Shown here: positions 1 through 23,124 of the stretch, one piece after another
Position numbering within the stretch: the stretch's first letter is position 1
Layout: each line of letters begins with the position of its first letter
Position numbers and translations under genes: made by a program
Notes under the pieces: generated by a model
What the model saw: the letters and a program-made list of their open reading frames with translations, nothing else
Told to the model about the DNA's origin: nothing
Databases searched by the model: none
Assembly (NCBI RefSeq): GCF_037975245.1
Contig: NC_092570.1
Coordinates: 10,315,501 to 10,379,500 of the forward strand
Origin: Apostichopus japonicus
Taxonomy: Eukaryota > Echinodermata > Holothuroidea > Aspidochirotida > Stichopodidae
DNA length: 64,000 nucleotides
Direction: 5' to 3'

Positions 1-1301
1 CGTGGTGATTCTTTAGAAATCACAACTGAGGACCTGGAATTCTTGTATAAATAAAATAAAGCAAAAACGCACGCACACACTTCCTCACATTTCCGATGTG
101 CGGTGAAATACAATACCTCCATATACATTACATGTATAGGAAGATAAGATCCTTATGCAGAGGTCAAGTCCATACATGCAATACCGTTGTTTCCTTTTAC
201 ATTGAAATTTAAGCTAGATTATACCAAGAAATGACCATGCAATGAGGTGTTAGTGGATGTTAAAAGGTCATCGAAAGGACAAATGCCTTACTCAGGTACC
301 GATGTTTTTTTGTGTTATTTTTTTCATGTGTTGATTTTATGAGCATAACTCGAAGTGAGTTAACTTCTCCAAACAAATTGGCCTCTGCATTGTCTGAAGG
401 TAAAAAGTAATTCATTTATGGAAAGTCTACAAGCATTGTCGACAACTTCGACAAGGTAGATAATAATTTAATGAGGGGGGTTCACCACCGGTATAATATC
501 ACATTGACAGTCTCATTTCTATATAGTCCCTTCCCCCCTTCAATTGTCAAGAGGTACATGGAGTTAGGGCCTTATGTCGCGTTTTTTTTACAGACGTCCT
601 GCCGGAGGAGACACAAACCCAAGTATCATCTGTAGCTTATATGACAGAAATATTTTTGACGAGAAACTCCCTCAAAAAGCTAATAAAAACATTCTGGTCT
701 GTTTTGGAGATTTAAGTCCTGTCTGGAGTATGTCATTTCGTAAATCTGTGATGTCACTGGGATAGAAAAATCTGAAACCCTCTAAAACTTTATATGATTC
801 ATACACTCCAAAAGCGTCCTCTATTGGTACCTCACCACAATTAGAGTAGTATTCATCCGCTCGAAAGGTTAACCATTGTCAAAGAAACCGAGGTAAAAGT
901 ACCTACGGTAAAGCTTGTTTAAGCATGTTATCAGGTACTGTCATCGTTTGTTCTGCCTTTATATGAAAGAGCTAATATAAAGTACAGATGGTGTGAAAAT
1001 AGTGAGGATCGAAGGTGATAGAAACCATGTTAGAAAATCCTTTGTTAAATGTTGATATTACTCCGAGCGCAGCAGATGGAAGGGTGGGGGTTCAGTGTAC
1101 TAAACTTGCTCCTCTTCTAGCTCAAAATCTAAACGGTCATGATATGGAAGTTTGCAAGTGCCATGATAGGCCAAGATCTCAGCTTTCATGTGGTGGGTAG
1201 GATATACCAGTTGAAACCTTCTATCTATGATTTGCCAGGTCTTGAAAGTGACGAGTTTAGTGTGTAAGTCAATGGAACAATTAATTGTGGTGCGAGACCT
1301 T
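1..1301. other. Intergenic, no gene recognised
   Basis: AT-rich sequence with only short open frames of 60-63 codons (574-765 and 1015-1200). Neither has a recognisable domain or flanking splice sites that would make it an exon. I see no RNA gene here. Confidence 0.5.
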
Positions 1302-1600
1302 TAGTTCCCCGAAAGGGAAAAAACTATCGAGTCACTCTCACCGACCTTGCAAAATTGTGAGGGGGACCGCGGATTGCAAAGTCGGTAATGATTATAACGC
1401 GGATCGCAAAGTCGGTAACTACTATTAAGGCAAGATTCGTCCAATACGGCAGCATACAGAACGATGTACTCAAAGCCGAAGCCAAAGTGAATTAATTAGG
1501 TCACACATCCGGAATCTATGGATGCTAAGTTCTTCAATATCGCCCTCATTACCTTTCGGGGCAACATTTCATACTGTAGTTTTGATTCGAATTTGAGCGA
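1302..1600 (+). repeat. Dispersed repeat, copy 1 (inverted partner at 9688-9990)
   Basis: About 290 bases align with the reverse complement of 9688-9990 at roughly 80 percent identity by eye. Shared landmarks are a CCGACCTTGCAAAATTGTGA block, two copies of GCGGAT.GCAAAGTCGGTAA, a GTACTCAAAGCCGAAGCC block and a CCTTTCGGGG motif near the right end. A related GTTCCCCGAAAGG motif lies near the left end, so the copies have loosely inverted ends. Homology continues past those motifs, so I do not treat them as transposon termini. It has no coding potential and the family is unknown. Confidence 0.7.
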
Positions 1601-1667
1601 GACGAAGCCCTGAACTTATAGAGTAGTATAGTCACCTTCGTTCTTTCGTTAACGTGTAGCAATATAG

Positions 1668-3363
1668 TATATAGCCATCTTCGTTGTGTGTGTCCGTTTA
1701 TGTGTAGCAATAGTATATATATGTATAGCCATCTTCGTTGTGTGTGTCCGTTTATGTGTAGCAATATAGTATATAGCCATCTTCGTTGTGTGTGTCCGTT
1801 TATGTGTAGCAATAGTATATATATGTATAGCCATCTTCGTTGTGTGTGTCCGTTTATGTGTAGCAATAGTATAAAGCCATCTTCGTTGTGTGTGTCCGTT
1901 TATGTGTATAGCAATAGTATAAAGCCATCTTCGTTGTGTGTGTCCGTTTATGTGTAGCAATAGTATAGCCATCTTCGTTGTGTGTGTCCGTTTATGTGTA
2001 GCAATAGTATAAAGCCATCTTCGTTGTGTGTGTCCGTTTATGTGTAGCAATAGTATAAAGCCATCTTCGTTGTGTGTGTCCGTTTATGTGTAGCAATAGT
2101 ATAAAGCCATCTTCGTTGTGTGTGTCCGTTTATGTGTAGCAATAGTATATAGCCATCTTCGTTGTGTGTGTCCGTTTATGTGTAGCAATAGTATATAGCC
2201 ATCTTCGTTGTGTGTCCGTTTATGTGTAGCAATAGTATAAAGCCATCTTCGTTGTGTGTGTCCGTTTATGTGTAGCAATAGTATATAGCCATCTTCGTTG
2301 TGTGTGTCTGTTTATGTGTAGCAATAGTATAAAGCCATCTTCGTTGTGTGTGTCCGTTTATGTGTAGCAATAGTATATAGCCATCTTCGTTGTGTGTGTC
2401 CGTTTATGTGTAGCAATAGTATAAAGCCATCTTCGTTGTGTGTGTCCGTTTATGTGTATAGCAATAGTATAAAGCCATCTTCGTTGTGTGTGTCCGTTTA
2501 TGTGTAGCAATAGTATAAAGCCATCTTCGTTGTGTGTGTCCGTTTATGTGTAGCAATAGTATATAGCCATCTTCGTTGTGTGTGTCCGTTTATGTGTAGC
2601 AATAGTATAAAGCCATCTTCGTTGTGTGTGTCCGTTTATGTGTATAGCAATAGTATATAGCCATCTTCGTTGTGTGTGTCCGTTTATGTGTAGCAATAGT
2701 ATATATATGTATAGCCATCTTCGTTGTGTGTGTCCGTTTATGTGTAGCAATAGTATAAAGCCATCTTCGTTGTGTGTGTCCGTTTATGTGTAGCAATAGT
2801 ATATAGCCATCTTCGTTGTGTGTGTCCGTTTATGTGTATAGCAATAGTATATAGCCATCTTCGTTGTGTGTGTCCGTTTATGTGTAGCAATAGTATATAT
2901 ATGTATAGCCATCTTCGTTGTGTGTGTCCGTTTATGTGTAGCAATAGTATAAAGCCATCTTCGTTGTGTGTGTCCGTTTATGTGTATAGCAATAGTATAG
3001 CCCATCTACATTGTATGTGTCCGTTTATGTGTAGCAATAGTATAGCCATCTTCGTTGTGTGTGTCCGTTTATGTGTAGCAATAGTATATAGCCATCTTCG
3101 TTGTGTGTGTCCGTTTATGTGTAGCAATAGTATGAAGCCATCTTCGTTGTGTGTGTCCGTTTATGTGTAGCAATAGTATATAGCCATCTTCGTTGTGTGT
3201 CCGTTTATGTGTAGCAATAGTATATAGCCATCTTCGTTGTGTGTGTCCGTTTATGTGTAACAATAGTATAGCCCATCTACATTGTATGTGTCCGTTTATG
3301 TGTAGCAATAGTATATATATAGCCATCTTCGTTGTGTGTCCGTTTATGTGTTTAGCAATAGTG
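1668..3363 (+). repeat. Minisatellite, 44-56 bp unit, about 36 copies
   Basis: A near-perfect tandem array. The core unit is AGCCATCTTCGTTGTGTGTG followed by TCCGTTTATGTGTAGCAATA and GTATA(A). Unit length changes through ATATATGT or TATA insertions and loss of one TG. Two units near 3000 and 3268 carry the variant CCCATCTACATTGTATG. Several frames on both strands stay open, giving periodic peptides such as HINGHTQRRWLYT, but these merely reflect the repeat. No splice or start context suggests translation. Confidence 0.95.
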
Positions 3364-4180
3364 TCACGGTCAGTGATCGCACGTCAACTTGCACTGAAAG
3401 ATGATTGTGTGGTCATGTGACATGACCTCACTTACGCATATATAGAACGCACTAAACTGATTTGAAAAAGAAAAATCTTTTCTAATATTTTTTATTTGGT
3501 AAGTAACTTGTTTATGAAAAAAAGATGGATTTTGCACCCGTCTAAAGCAAACGATATGTAAATAAAAATCGGGAAAACCGCTTGGACAATATGTTGCTCA
3601 AATGTATTTACAAATAACAAAATAATCTTCCGAGTTGCTACAGAGTTCCAAGAAGAAAAGAGATATTTCCGATGACATTGATACATTTGGAAAGCTTGGT
3701 TAATTGTCAAAGTTCTATACGTGTTTAGGATTTCATCAAAATACAACTATTTAGTAGAAATATATGCTTTATACTTTCCTCTGTTTATAAGTGAGTTAAA
3801 TTAATTGCCGCGACGACATTAATCTCTAAATTTATTGTTGCCAGATACATACGCAAGATAACATCAAATTTGAAAACTCATATCTTTGCCGAATAACTTG
3901 CTATAAGGGTGCGGTTTTGACGAATATATACAGATAACTATTCGGCTACCGGAACATCCCTTTAACTATAAAGGCGATCTCATTTCCCGAACATACAAAA
4001 TGCTCTGATTTTGCCCCTATTTTTGTTTGGTAAATCAACTAAGATTAGGTAAATGATGATATATCAGACATTAAAGACCACTTTAAGTAATTAATTACTA
4101 TAATGGAACGGAAAATACTGATGCATATCAGGTCGACATTTTGGTGCTAGTGTGTTTGGACTTAAAAACTTTTAAGATTA
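3364..4180. other. Intergenic, no gene recognised
   Basis: AT-rich non-repetitive sequence between the minisatellite and the hAT-like element. The only longer frame (3492-3746, minus, 84 codons) has no recognisable motif. Confidence 0.5.
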
Positions 4181-4856
4181 CAGGGGCGTATCCAGGTTCT
4201 TCAAACCCGGCGGGGGGGGGGGGGGGGATTACTGTCCTAAGCGGAGTGCCACCTTCAGTTGGCGCGTAGCGTACAAGAAAAATTCTGGTTTTCATACCCC
4301 CCAGATCACCGGAAATGGCACTTCTCGAGCTTGAAAATGACCAAACAGATGTACACTTTTGCCCGAGAACCAAGTATTTCCCAACAGTTTTTTTTTCATT
4401 CTTAACTTTTTTGAAGATTGTCAGCAGTCACACATCATGTTCGACCTCATCGCATCTCCTGTGGATCATTGCTTTTGTAGGTGATTCTACGTCGCGGCCC
4501 ACAATACCCGTCAGCCCCACTTTTCAAGGTTTTAAGCCCAACATTTGTTCAGAATTTGAAAATTCACATTTCTCGTGAATAAATTCACTTCGAAACATAC
4601 CCATAATATTGCACAAAATTTCACCATAGACAACCAATATAGAAAAACCTCTTTCAACCCCTAGCAGACCGGTCACATTTGCAGGAGTAGAGGGAAATAT
4701 GATGAAGAATGTTGGTCAGGGAACGAATGTGGTCAGGGAATTTTCTCCTCCTCTTCGCCCCCCCTCTTTTTTCCCTTTTTTCTTCTCTTTTGTTTTCTCT
4801 CCTCTTTTTGTTACCCGGGGCGCGCGCCCCAACGCCACCCCCTGGATACGCGCCTG
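4181..4856. mobile_element. Non-autonomous hAT-like element
   Basis: The ends are inverted repeats: CAGGGGCGTATCCAGG on the left and CCTGGATACGCGCCTG on the right. The pentamer GATTA lies directly outside both ends (4176-4180 and 4857-4861), which is either a short or a decayed target-site duplication. The interior has a 17-G run at about 4212-4227 and a 100-bp hairpin core (4241-4340) shared with other elements in this window. There is no transposase frame. A terminal CAGGGGCG fits hAT non-autonomous elements, but the 5-bp duplication makes the superfamily less sure than for the other elements here. Confidence 0.75.
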
Positions 4857-5341
4857 GATTAAAGCTCGTAGAAGGACAGAGAGTTGGATGCAGTTAATGG
4901 ATTGGGACTTTTTTTTGCAATGTAAAGTAAGCAAATGATAACCTCACTAAACGGCGTCGCGAGGGGCAAGTTTGTCGGATTGATTAATATAAATGTGGAA
5001 AATGATATTAGGTAACTCTATTATAGGAACCCTGGGGGTGACAAAGTCCGAATAAATGACACACAGGGAAAATGGTTAACACCTGGACACGCCAGATAAT
5101 TCGAAAGACCACAACCTCCACCCCTATCTGGCACCCTATACCCCAAACCCTCTGACATCATTCGAGTAGTCAGTCGTTGATCACATCAAATATATACTGT
5201 CGACAATATACTGTAGCGTGTAACCATTCCGGGCCACACTCGAAGATTTCAGATAGATGTGAATACCGTAATAATACGGTGACATATACACGTATACATT
5301 ATAAACACGATTTTTTTTAACGTGTGCAAGTTTATTATGTT
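4857..5341. other. Intergenic, nothing recognised
   Basis: Unique-looking AT-rich sequence between two repeats. No frame, RNA gene or repeat was recognised. Confidence 0.4.
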
Positions 5342-5575
5342 TTAATAATAATAATAATATTTGCTTTTATATAGAGCTTTATACCAGCGATAGGTCTCAA
5401 AGCGCTTTACAGACGTTATATTACCCCTGGTCAATGATAACCTGTCCCAGAGACAATCCCTCCAGTCGGCAGCAGTTATATACTGCGCCCAATGACAAGT
5501 TACCTCACAGGTACCCATTTAACCCCTGGGTGGAGAGAGGCAAGTGAGATAAAGCATCTTGCATCTTTTAAATCT
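5342..5575 (-). mobile_element. LINE or SINE 3' tail (CR1/L2 type)
   Basis: On the minus strand it ends in a 3' tail typical of CR1/L2-type retroposons: TAAAGCGCTTTGAGACC, then a TATAAAGC..TATATAAAAG block, then a run of TAT triplets. The part further 5' on that strand contains CACCCAGGGGTTAAATGGGT and ACCTGTGAGG, which I associate with SINE-like bodies sharing LINE tails. No reverse-transcriptase frame is present. The 5' limit near 5575 is approximate. Confidence 0.6.
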
Positions 5576-7534
5576 TTTAAATGAAAGCATCTTTTAATGA
5601 AAGGCTCGGTAATTAACACATTACTCTAAATTGAATGATGCAAAACGAGAAATAAGAATTTACACATTTTCAAGAAGAGGGATATATCTCTTGTTTGCTT
5701 ATTTACATTCCTAACTATTACCCCTGAAAAGTATAAGAAGAACAATAACAATAAACACAACTATAGTTGAAACAGTAGAAATATGCGAGTAATATATGTT
5801 AATGATTAAATTATTCAAAGTATCTAACAGATGAAAATATTCTGAGAAATCAAAGGTATATAATTCAAGGACACTTTTTACTGTCCAGGTTTTTGTTCGC
5901 AGTAAAGATTGCATTTCAATTTGTATTTAATCAACTTTATTTACATCCTGGGTAGTTGAAATAATATCTAGTACAGCATAAAGAACACACCCCAAAATAA
6001 TTACTCATTTCGGGGACATCGCCGAATCATTTCATATCCTGGTTTGGCAAACTTTAACATTTAAAACTGATGCTAAAGTCCCCAACTGGCCAGGCTTAAA
6101 GTTGACTCCCTTATTATTATATATGTATTGTACAACAATCAATATCACTTGTGTACTGTATACTTGATAATATGAGCTATGGAAATTGGTAAAGAAATAT
6201 TCCATTACCTTGTGACACTGTAAATGACATCATTAATTGAAGAAAGAAAACATGGTAGTCATAAAATTCACACCACACAACTCGTCATATCTGAAAGTAT
6301 CTGTTAGGAGTTATTATTCTTGAAAAGTACCTCCTGCTATTACATTTATCTTGATCCTGTCGGGTTTGTTGTCAGTACATATCAAAGTTAAGTCTTCCGG
6401 TTTGATGGTGAGGTAATGCCCTACGGACACAAAAATAAACACTTTGTAAACATTATTACAGAAACACTACACAATATAGAAAAGTACAAGAAATTGTATT
6501 TAAATATACACAAGAGAATCTGGTTTCTTCGTTCAGGTTATAGTTATCTATTCATTAAAGCCACTATGGCCCAAATACATACATTTTATAAACAACAACT
6601 ATGGTGATTTCCCCCCGGTACCCCATTTGCTTTATTTTGGCATGTTATGTATACGTGACTACCGTATTATAAGCCATACCTGCAAAAAAAGAAGATATTT
6701 ACTGACAAAGTATGAAACAATGAAGAGAAAATCCTAATTTTTAGGTCATTAAGACGATTTCAGAAGAAATTCCGTTCTGATGACATCATTACACTTCAAA
6801 GTATGACGTCACTGGGTGGGCTTCTCGAATATCGCATTAACAGCGTCACTGAGTATTTATAGTATGAATATATCGCTGTTACAAGGACCGGTTTAATCTA
6901 TAGACTGACTTGGGTTGTCGGTGGCTGCTCAATGCCACTCAGTGGTTTACACTATAGCATACTGATCATTCTCACCCCATGGCGTAGGCCTTATGTTATT
7001 GTAGAAATGTTGGTTAATTTAACATTTAGAACAGTTGGTGAATTCTCATCACGAAAGTGTACACAGTTATATTTAGAAAAGTCATTCAAGATAGAGCCTT
7101 AGCACGAAAACTATACAACTTGATCCACAGATCTCGGCCTCTTTATGCAGCCCCTTAATGCAGCCCCTTTATGCAGCCCCCTTTATATCGAGGCTGCAGG
7201 TTGACTATGTGTGATCATGGGGGTGTGTCGTCAAGTGAGGTAAGGTTAGTTAAGTTACGTTTAGTACGGGGAAAATGGATCGAGGAGCCTATGATAAGCA
7301 GGTAAACACATCAACTCAAATCCAGTCGCAATTCGTTACAGAAGAACTAAAACATTCTTTAAAAAAAACCATGGGTGACACTTTAAGAGAGGACAACAGA
7401 CTAAAATCATTCCACTCCTCCACACCCTTCTGGGAAAAGGAGAAGTTCAGATATACAAACACTTCATCTACTATATACGAAATTTCAGGCAGCAAGTAGC
7501 AATCCAGATGTCTCGGTAGTATTCCTATCAATCA
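5576..7534. other. Intergenic, no gene recognised
   Basis: Short frames only (for example 5711-5914 minus, 6416-6607 plus, 7275-7499 plus), none with a recognisable domain. A small direct repeat occurs at 7143-7181, where TTTATGCAGCCCC and close variants appear three times. Confidence 0.45.
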
Positions 7535-8440
7535 ATCAATCAATCAGAAGACATTTATATAGCGCCAAAATCAACAAAAGTTGTTCAAAGGCGCTCAAGA
7601 CAGTTACATGAAATTAATTACAATACACTTCTTGAAAAAGATAACATTTGAGCAGTTTCTTGAAAATATGAATAGTCTGAGCATCCTTGATGTGATTTGG
7701 AAGAGTGTTCCACTCTTTTGGTCCATAGCAGGAGAGTGAGCGATCTGCAAATGACACAGCACGGGTTCTGGGCACGATAAAGTGAGGAGAAGATATATAT
7801 GATCTAAGCTGTCTGCGTGGTGCTTGCAGCTGTAGTAAGTCAGATATGTAGGATGGCGACTGTTTATGGTGAGCTTTGTACACAAGAAGAAGAACTTTGA
7901 ATTTAATGCGCTGTTGTATAGGGAGCCAGTGAAGAGCAATGAGTTCCGATGTGATAGAGTCATACTTCTTACGCTTGACAATGATGCGAGCAGAGGTGCG
8001 TTGGACATTCTGAAGTTTAGTGATTAGGATTTGTTTACACCAATCAAGAGGCTGTTGCAGTAGTCCAACCTGGAGGTAACTAATGTGTGCACAGCTAGCT
8101 TGGCTGCCTCAGTAGTGAGCATTTTGCGTGCACGACTAATGTTATTGAGATGATAGTTAGCAGATCTGATAGTAGTTGTGACCTGAGCACTCATTGTCAT
8201 ACCGGAGTCGAACATAACCCCTAAATTTCTGACAGGGTTTGTCTGGACGGGAACATCAACACCAGCAACAGTCACTGAGGGCAGGTTGAACTTAACCAAT
8301 TGTGCTCTAAACCCAAACACCATAACCTCAGTTTTGTCAGCATTGAGTTTCAGGAAGTTTGTTGACATCCATGCTTGCACTTTGGAAAGACATTCTTCAA
8401 GTTTCGAAACTGCTACCATTGGGAACGCTGACGAAGCTAC
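7535..8440 (-). mobile_element. 5'-truncated CR1/L2-type LINE, 3' end
   Basis: The minus strand encodes the C-terminal part of a non-LTR reverse transcriptase ORF2. Around 8400-8030 it reads LNADKTEVMVFG, a thumb segment with LGVMFDS, and SRLDYCNSLLIGV. After a frame change at about 8027 it continues ALHWLPIQQRIKFK, LLVYKAHH, and GPKEWNTLPNHIKDAQ, ending near 7614. These motifs are characteristic of CR1/L2/Jockey-like LINEs. The 3' UTR has GGCGCTATATAAATG and ends in (ATTG)n at 7535-7550, the usual short-repeat terminus. The polymerase core with YADD is missing, so the copy is truncated and dead. Confidence 0.9.
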
Positions 8441-9304
8441 GAATGCAGCCGCAAACCAGAATAAAACCACCTAGTAAAACTGATAACGCACTGCAGGTTG
8501 TTGTTGAGATGGAGAAGCCGAAGCCTCTCGTGATACGCAACATCTTTCTGTGATTGAATTAACCTAGTAGCACGGCTAGTCTTTGAACAGCTATTCCACA
8601 ACCTCATTGTCTTTAGAATAATGAGAATTCCATGCATGAGTATAGCACAGGCCTACTCAAGACAAGGCCTAGCAAACTGTTTATACAATAAATTAACAAC
8701 AGTTGTTTTCCTTTATTTTAAAATTGTGGATCTTTTGCATTTTTCGTAGCCTCGCTACATAACCTAGACGGCTGCATTGTGCAGTCAATATAAACACCTA
8801 GATTCCTTCGAAATGGATTATATACGAATTCCCTTCGAAAGGGAATAGATACTCTCATAGTGACTGAATCGGAATTTATAGCGTGCAAGCATTGGAGATG
8901 CGGGGTCCGTAGCATAGGCTACTTTTGCTACTAGGTTAATCTGCGGCACTGATGGTGACAACGGTTTAAGTTTTTTAAGCGATCTATGAAAGTTTCCAGT
9001 AATCACACTCTGGGTTCGACATCCAGCGTCTTTCTGACAGTGTTTACCATAGAATGCAGATGGGCCACTAATTTCGTTGATACTTACAGTATGGTCGAAG
9101 CTAAAAATTTGATATCAAGATATGTCTCGAAGGGGATCGCTTCCACTGGGAAAAATAGCCATTAGTGAGAGGAGTTTGATTCAGTTGCTGATAGTAGTTC
9201 TCATAAATATGCAAGACGCCATGTCCTTGTTATTCATGAAAACGACATAACCACCACAGTCGTTTCAAATTTTAGTTGAAAATTTTCAAATTATTTTCCG
9301 ATAT
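8441..9304. other. Between LINE and gene; candidate 3' UTR of the 9.3-20.9 kb gene
   Basis: No frame of note. On the minus strand the first AATAAA after the stop codon at 9305 is at 8717-8712, about 590 bases downstream, so part of this stretch may be 3' UTR. A perfect 8-bp stem with a CGA loop lies at 8827-8845 (ATTCCCTTCGAAAGGGAAT). That motif resembles the sequence just after the U2 junction in the chimera at 35.2 kb. Confidence 0.35.
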
Positions 9305-20896
<11,592 letters not shown>

Positions 20897-20986
20897 TTCG
20901 GTAGTCTGTATTACGTTACTATAATGGAATTCTACAGTATCACTATAGTCTGATGATAACAGTTCCACAACATCCACCTTTATATG

Positions 20987-21847
20987 CTAATGCTTTCACT
21001 GTATGACACAAATGCTCTTTACGTTATGGCATCACATTTACCAATAGCTCTGTAGAAGTGAAAGTGAGACTATTTTTTACCTGGTTCCTGATTATATATG
21101 GAAGCGTGAAGGTGCCATTAAATTGGACTCAAAATTCAACAATCCTTTAAGAATTTGCTGAATGATGTTGCAATTGTAGAAGTGTTATAGGGACCTTTCT
21201 TTTGCTAATTTTTAACCTTTTAAAAACTATAAGTTCATCAATATCTGACAAATTTTAATATAGGTCTACCATATAAACTTAACTTTCAAAAGAAATTATG
21301 TTAACATTTTGATGGAACCTTAATGTTTCCGTACGTCTTTTTTCTAACGATACTGGTGACATATCCGGTTTCTTGAGTAAAACGCGAGAGAAAGAACTTC
21401 CGATTGGTTACTTCCTCAAATGCATAAGCTCGTGGTTAAAGAAAAAGGATTAGATTATATTGTAGACACCGTTTCTGAAAGTATGGCAAAATTAGCATCT
21501 GTCGTAGATATAAGTTGTGGCAGGGACGAGAGCACGTGGAATCTAGTTGTAACTGTGTCTGTTCATGGGACTATTTAACCCTAAAAGGTAGCATGTCTTT
21601 GAACTTTTTGAAAATAAATGTTGAAATAAAAAAAGTAGTATCAAAAGAAATTCAAATTATGTTGGCTGCATTATAACCTCGCAGGTCGAATTTCTAATCC
21701 AGCCTGTGGGTCGTCTACCGTATGTTACAGTATACACAGAAGTGTGCGTTTATCTTCTTTCGTCTTTTGAGGGCATTTAATTGAGAACTTTAGGTACGGA
21801 ATTAATTTTAATACGTTGAAGACCACAGCTTGTAATTCTGTCAGCCA
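20987..21847. other. Upstream of the minus-strand gene, nothing recognised
   Basis: This should hold the promoter or an upstream exon of the 9.3-20.9 kb gene. I see no clear TATA box, no conserved frame and no repeat. Confidence 0.3.
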
Positions 21848-22180
21848 ATACTCATAGCTAGTACAGTAACTACTGTTCATGTTCCACAACCGTGCATCAG
21901 TAACTACTGCGCTGTGTTCGTAACACGGTACCATGTGTTACAGGTGGCACAATAATTACTGCAAGTTTTTTCTTACTGCAAATTAAATTTAAAACAATTA
22001 AATTTTTTTTTTTTTTTAATTATTGCAAATTTTCACCTGTAGTTCAACGTGTAACAGCTTTCTTTCCAGTAATTACTGTACCAACTGTAACACATGTTAC
22101 CGTGTTGCGAACACAGCGCAGTAGTTACTGATGCATGGTTGTGGAACATGAACAGTAGTTACTGTACTAGCTATGAGTAT
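21848..22180. repeat. Long hairpin: 103-bp arms, about 95 percent identical
   Basis: The left arm 21848-21950 and right arm 22078-22180 are reverse complements with only a handful of mismatches over 103 bases. The loop is about 127 bases and contains a T15 run. The arms contain CAGTAACTACTG twice, and weaker copies occur in the loop. No target-site duplication is visible outside the arms. This could be a fold-back MITE or a recent palindromic duplication. Confidence 0.92.
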
Positions 22181-22890
22181 CGGGTACACCTGTACATCAA
22201 ACATCTTAGGCTCATCAATGAAATTGGCTGGACTCACACACAGACCTTTAGGCCAGTTCCTCTGATCTAACACAAAACGAAGTGAGAAAACAGGAGTTAA
22301 TGGCCTCAAATAACATGCAGCATGTGTACAATGCATTGCACAGTCAGAGACAAGTGGTACTAATTGCAATCTAAGGATGCTAAGGAAGGAATTAACATTA
22401 TCATTAAGGCCTGCATGGAGAAGCCGACATCATATTCCCTAAAGCTTTTGTTCAGCGTTTAAGCATATTTTAACATTTCTTGGATTATAATAGTAACGTC
22501 ACCGGGGGTGTTGGTTTATGTTTTACCAGCGAATGTCAGCGATGATGGTGAAATAAATGGACCACACTCCGGAAGATATATGACGACGAAGACAGATGTA
22601 GTTTTGCCGTTTGAGTTTTCTACGTTTTCAACACTTACACTGCGGCATATAACAATGCTCGGTACAACTATCCACAGAAAGAATGTTCTCGAATGATTTG
22701 GAACTTCTCATGTTGGATTACCCTCGAATCTCCAAGGAGTTACACACCTCAACATTCAAATGAAAAATCAGTGACCCTTACATCTTGAATCTCAAATCTG
22801 GACTGATATGCTATAGGCCCAAGCTGAAACATTATAACCTCTGATCCTCACACATTTTAGCTGAATGAAATGTTCCATTTGTTATAGCTG
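22181..22890. other. Intergenic, no gene recognised
   Basis: Two short frames (22097-22369 minus, 22508-22696 plus) without recognisable motifs. Confidence 0.4.
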
Positions 22891-23124
22891 TACACTCTAA
22901 AAACGTCCTGGTGAAATAATCCTGGTTACCTCAAAGTGACACCATTGGGGTTAAAATATTAGCAGCCAACCCGTATCCTGGTTAGCCTGATTTGAATTTT
23001 ATCACGCTCTAACTTTTAACTACTTTCCTGGTTGAATTCAGTGACGTAATTGACATGCTAACTTCGCGGGATTTTCGTAACGAGCACAGTGTCGGTCGAA
23101 AGATTTCACATCAGGCCAGAAACC

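Noticed and set aside
1549..2050. Long minus-strand frames of 105 and 133 codons
   Set aside because: They only translate the minisatellite; peptide periodicity equals the DNA repeat.
1668..3363. CRISPR-like array of short repeats
   Set aside because: Units are contiguous tandem copies without unique spacers, and the context is eukaryotic; this is a minisatellite.
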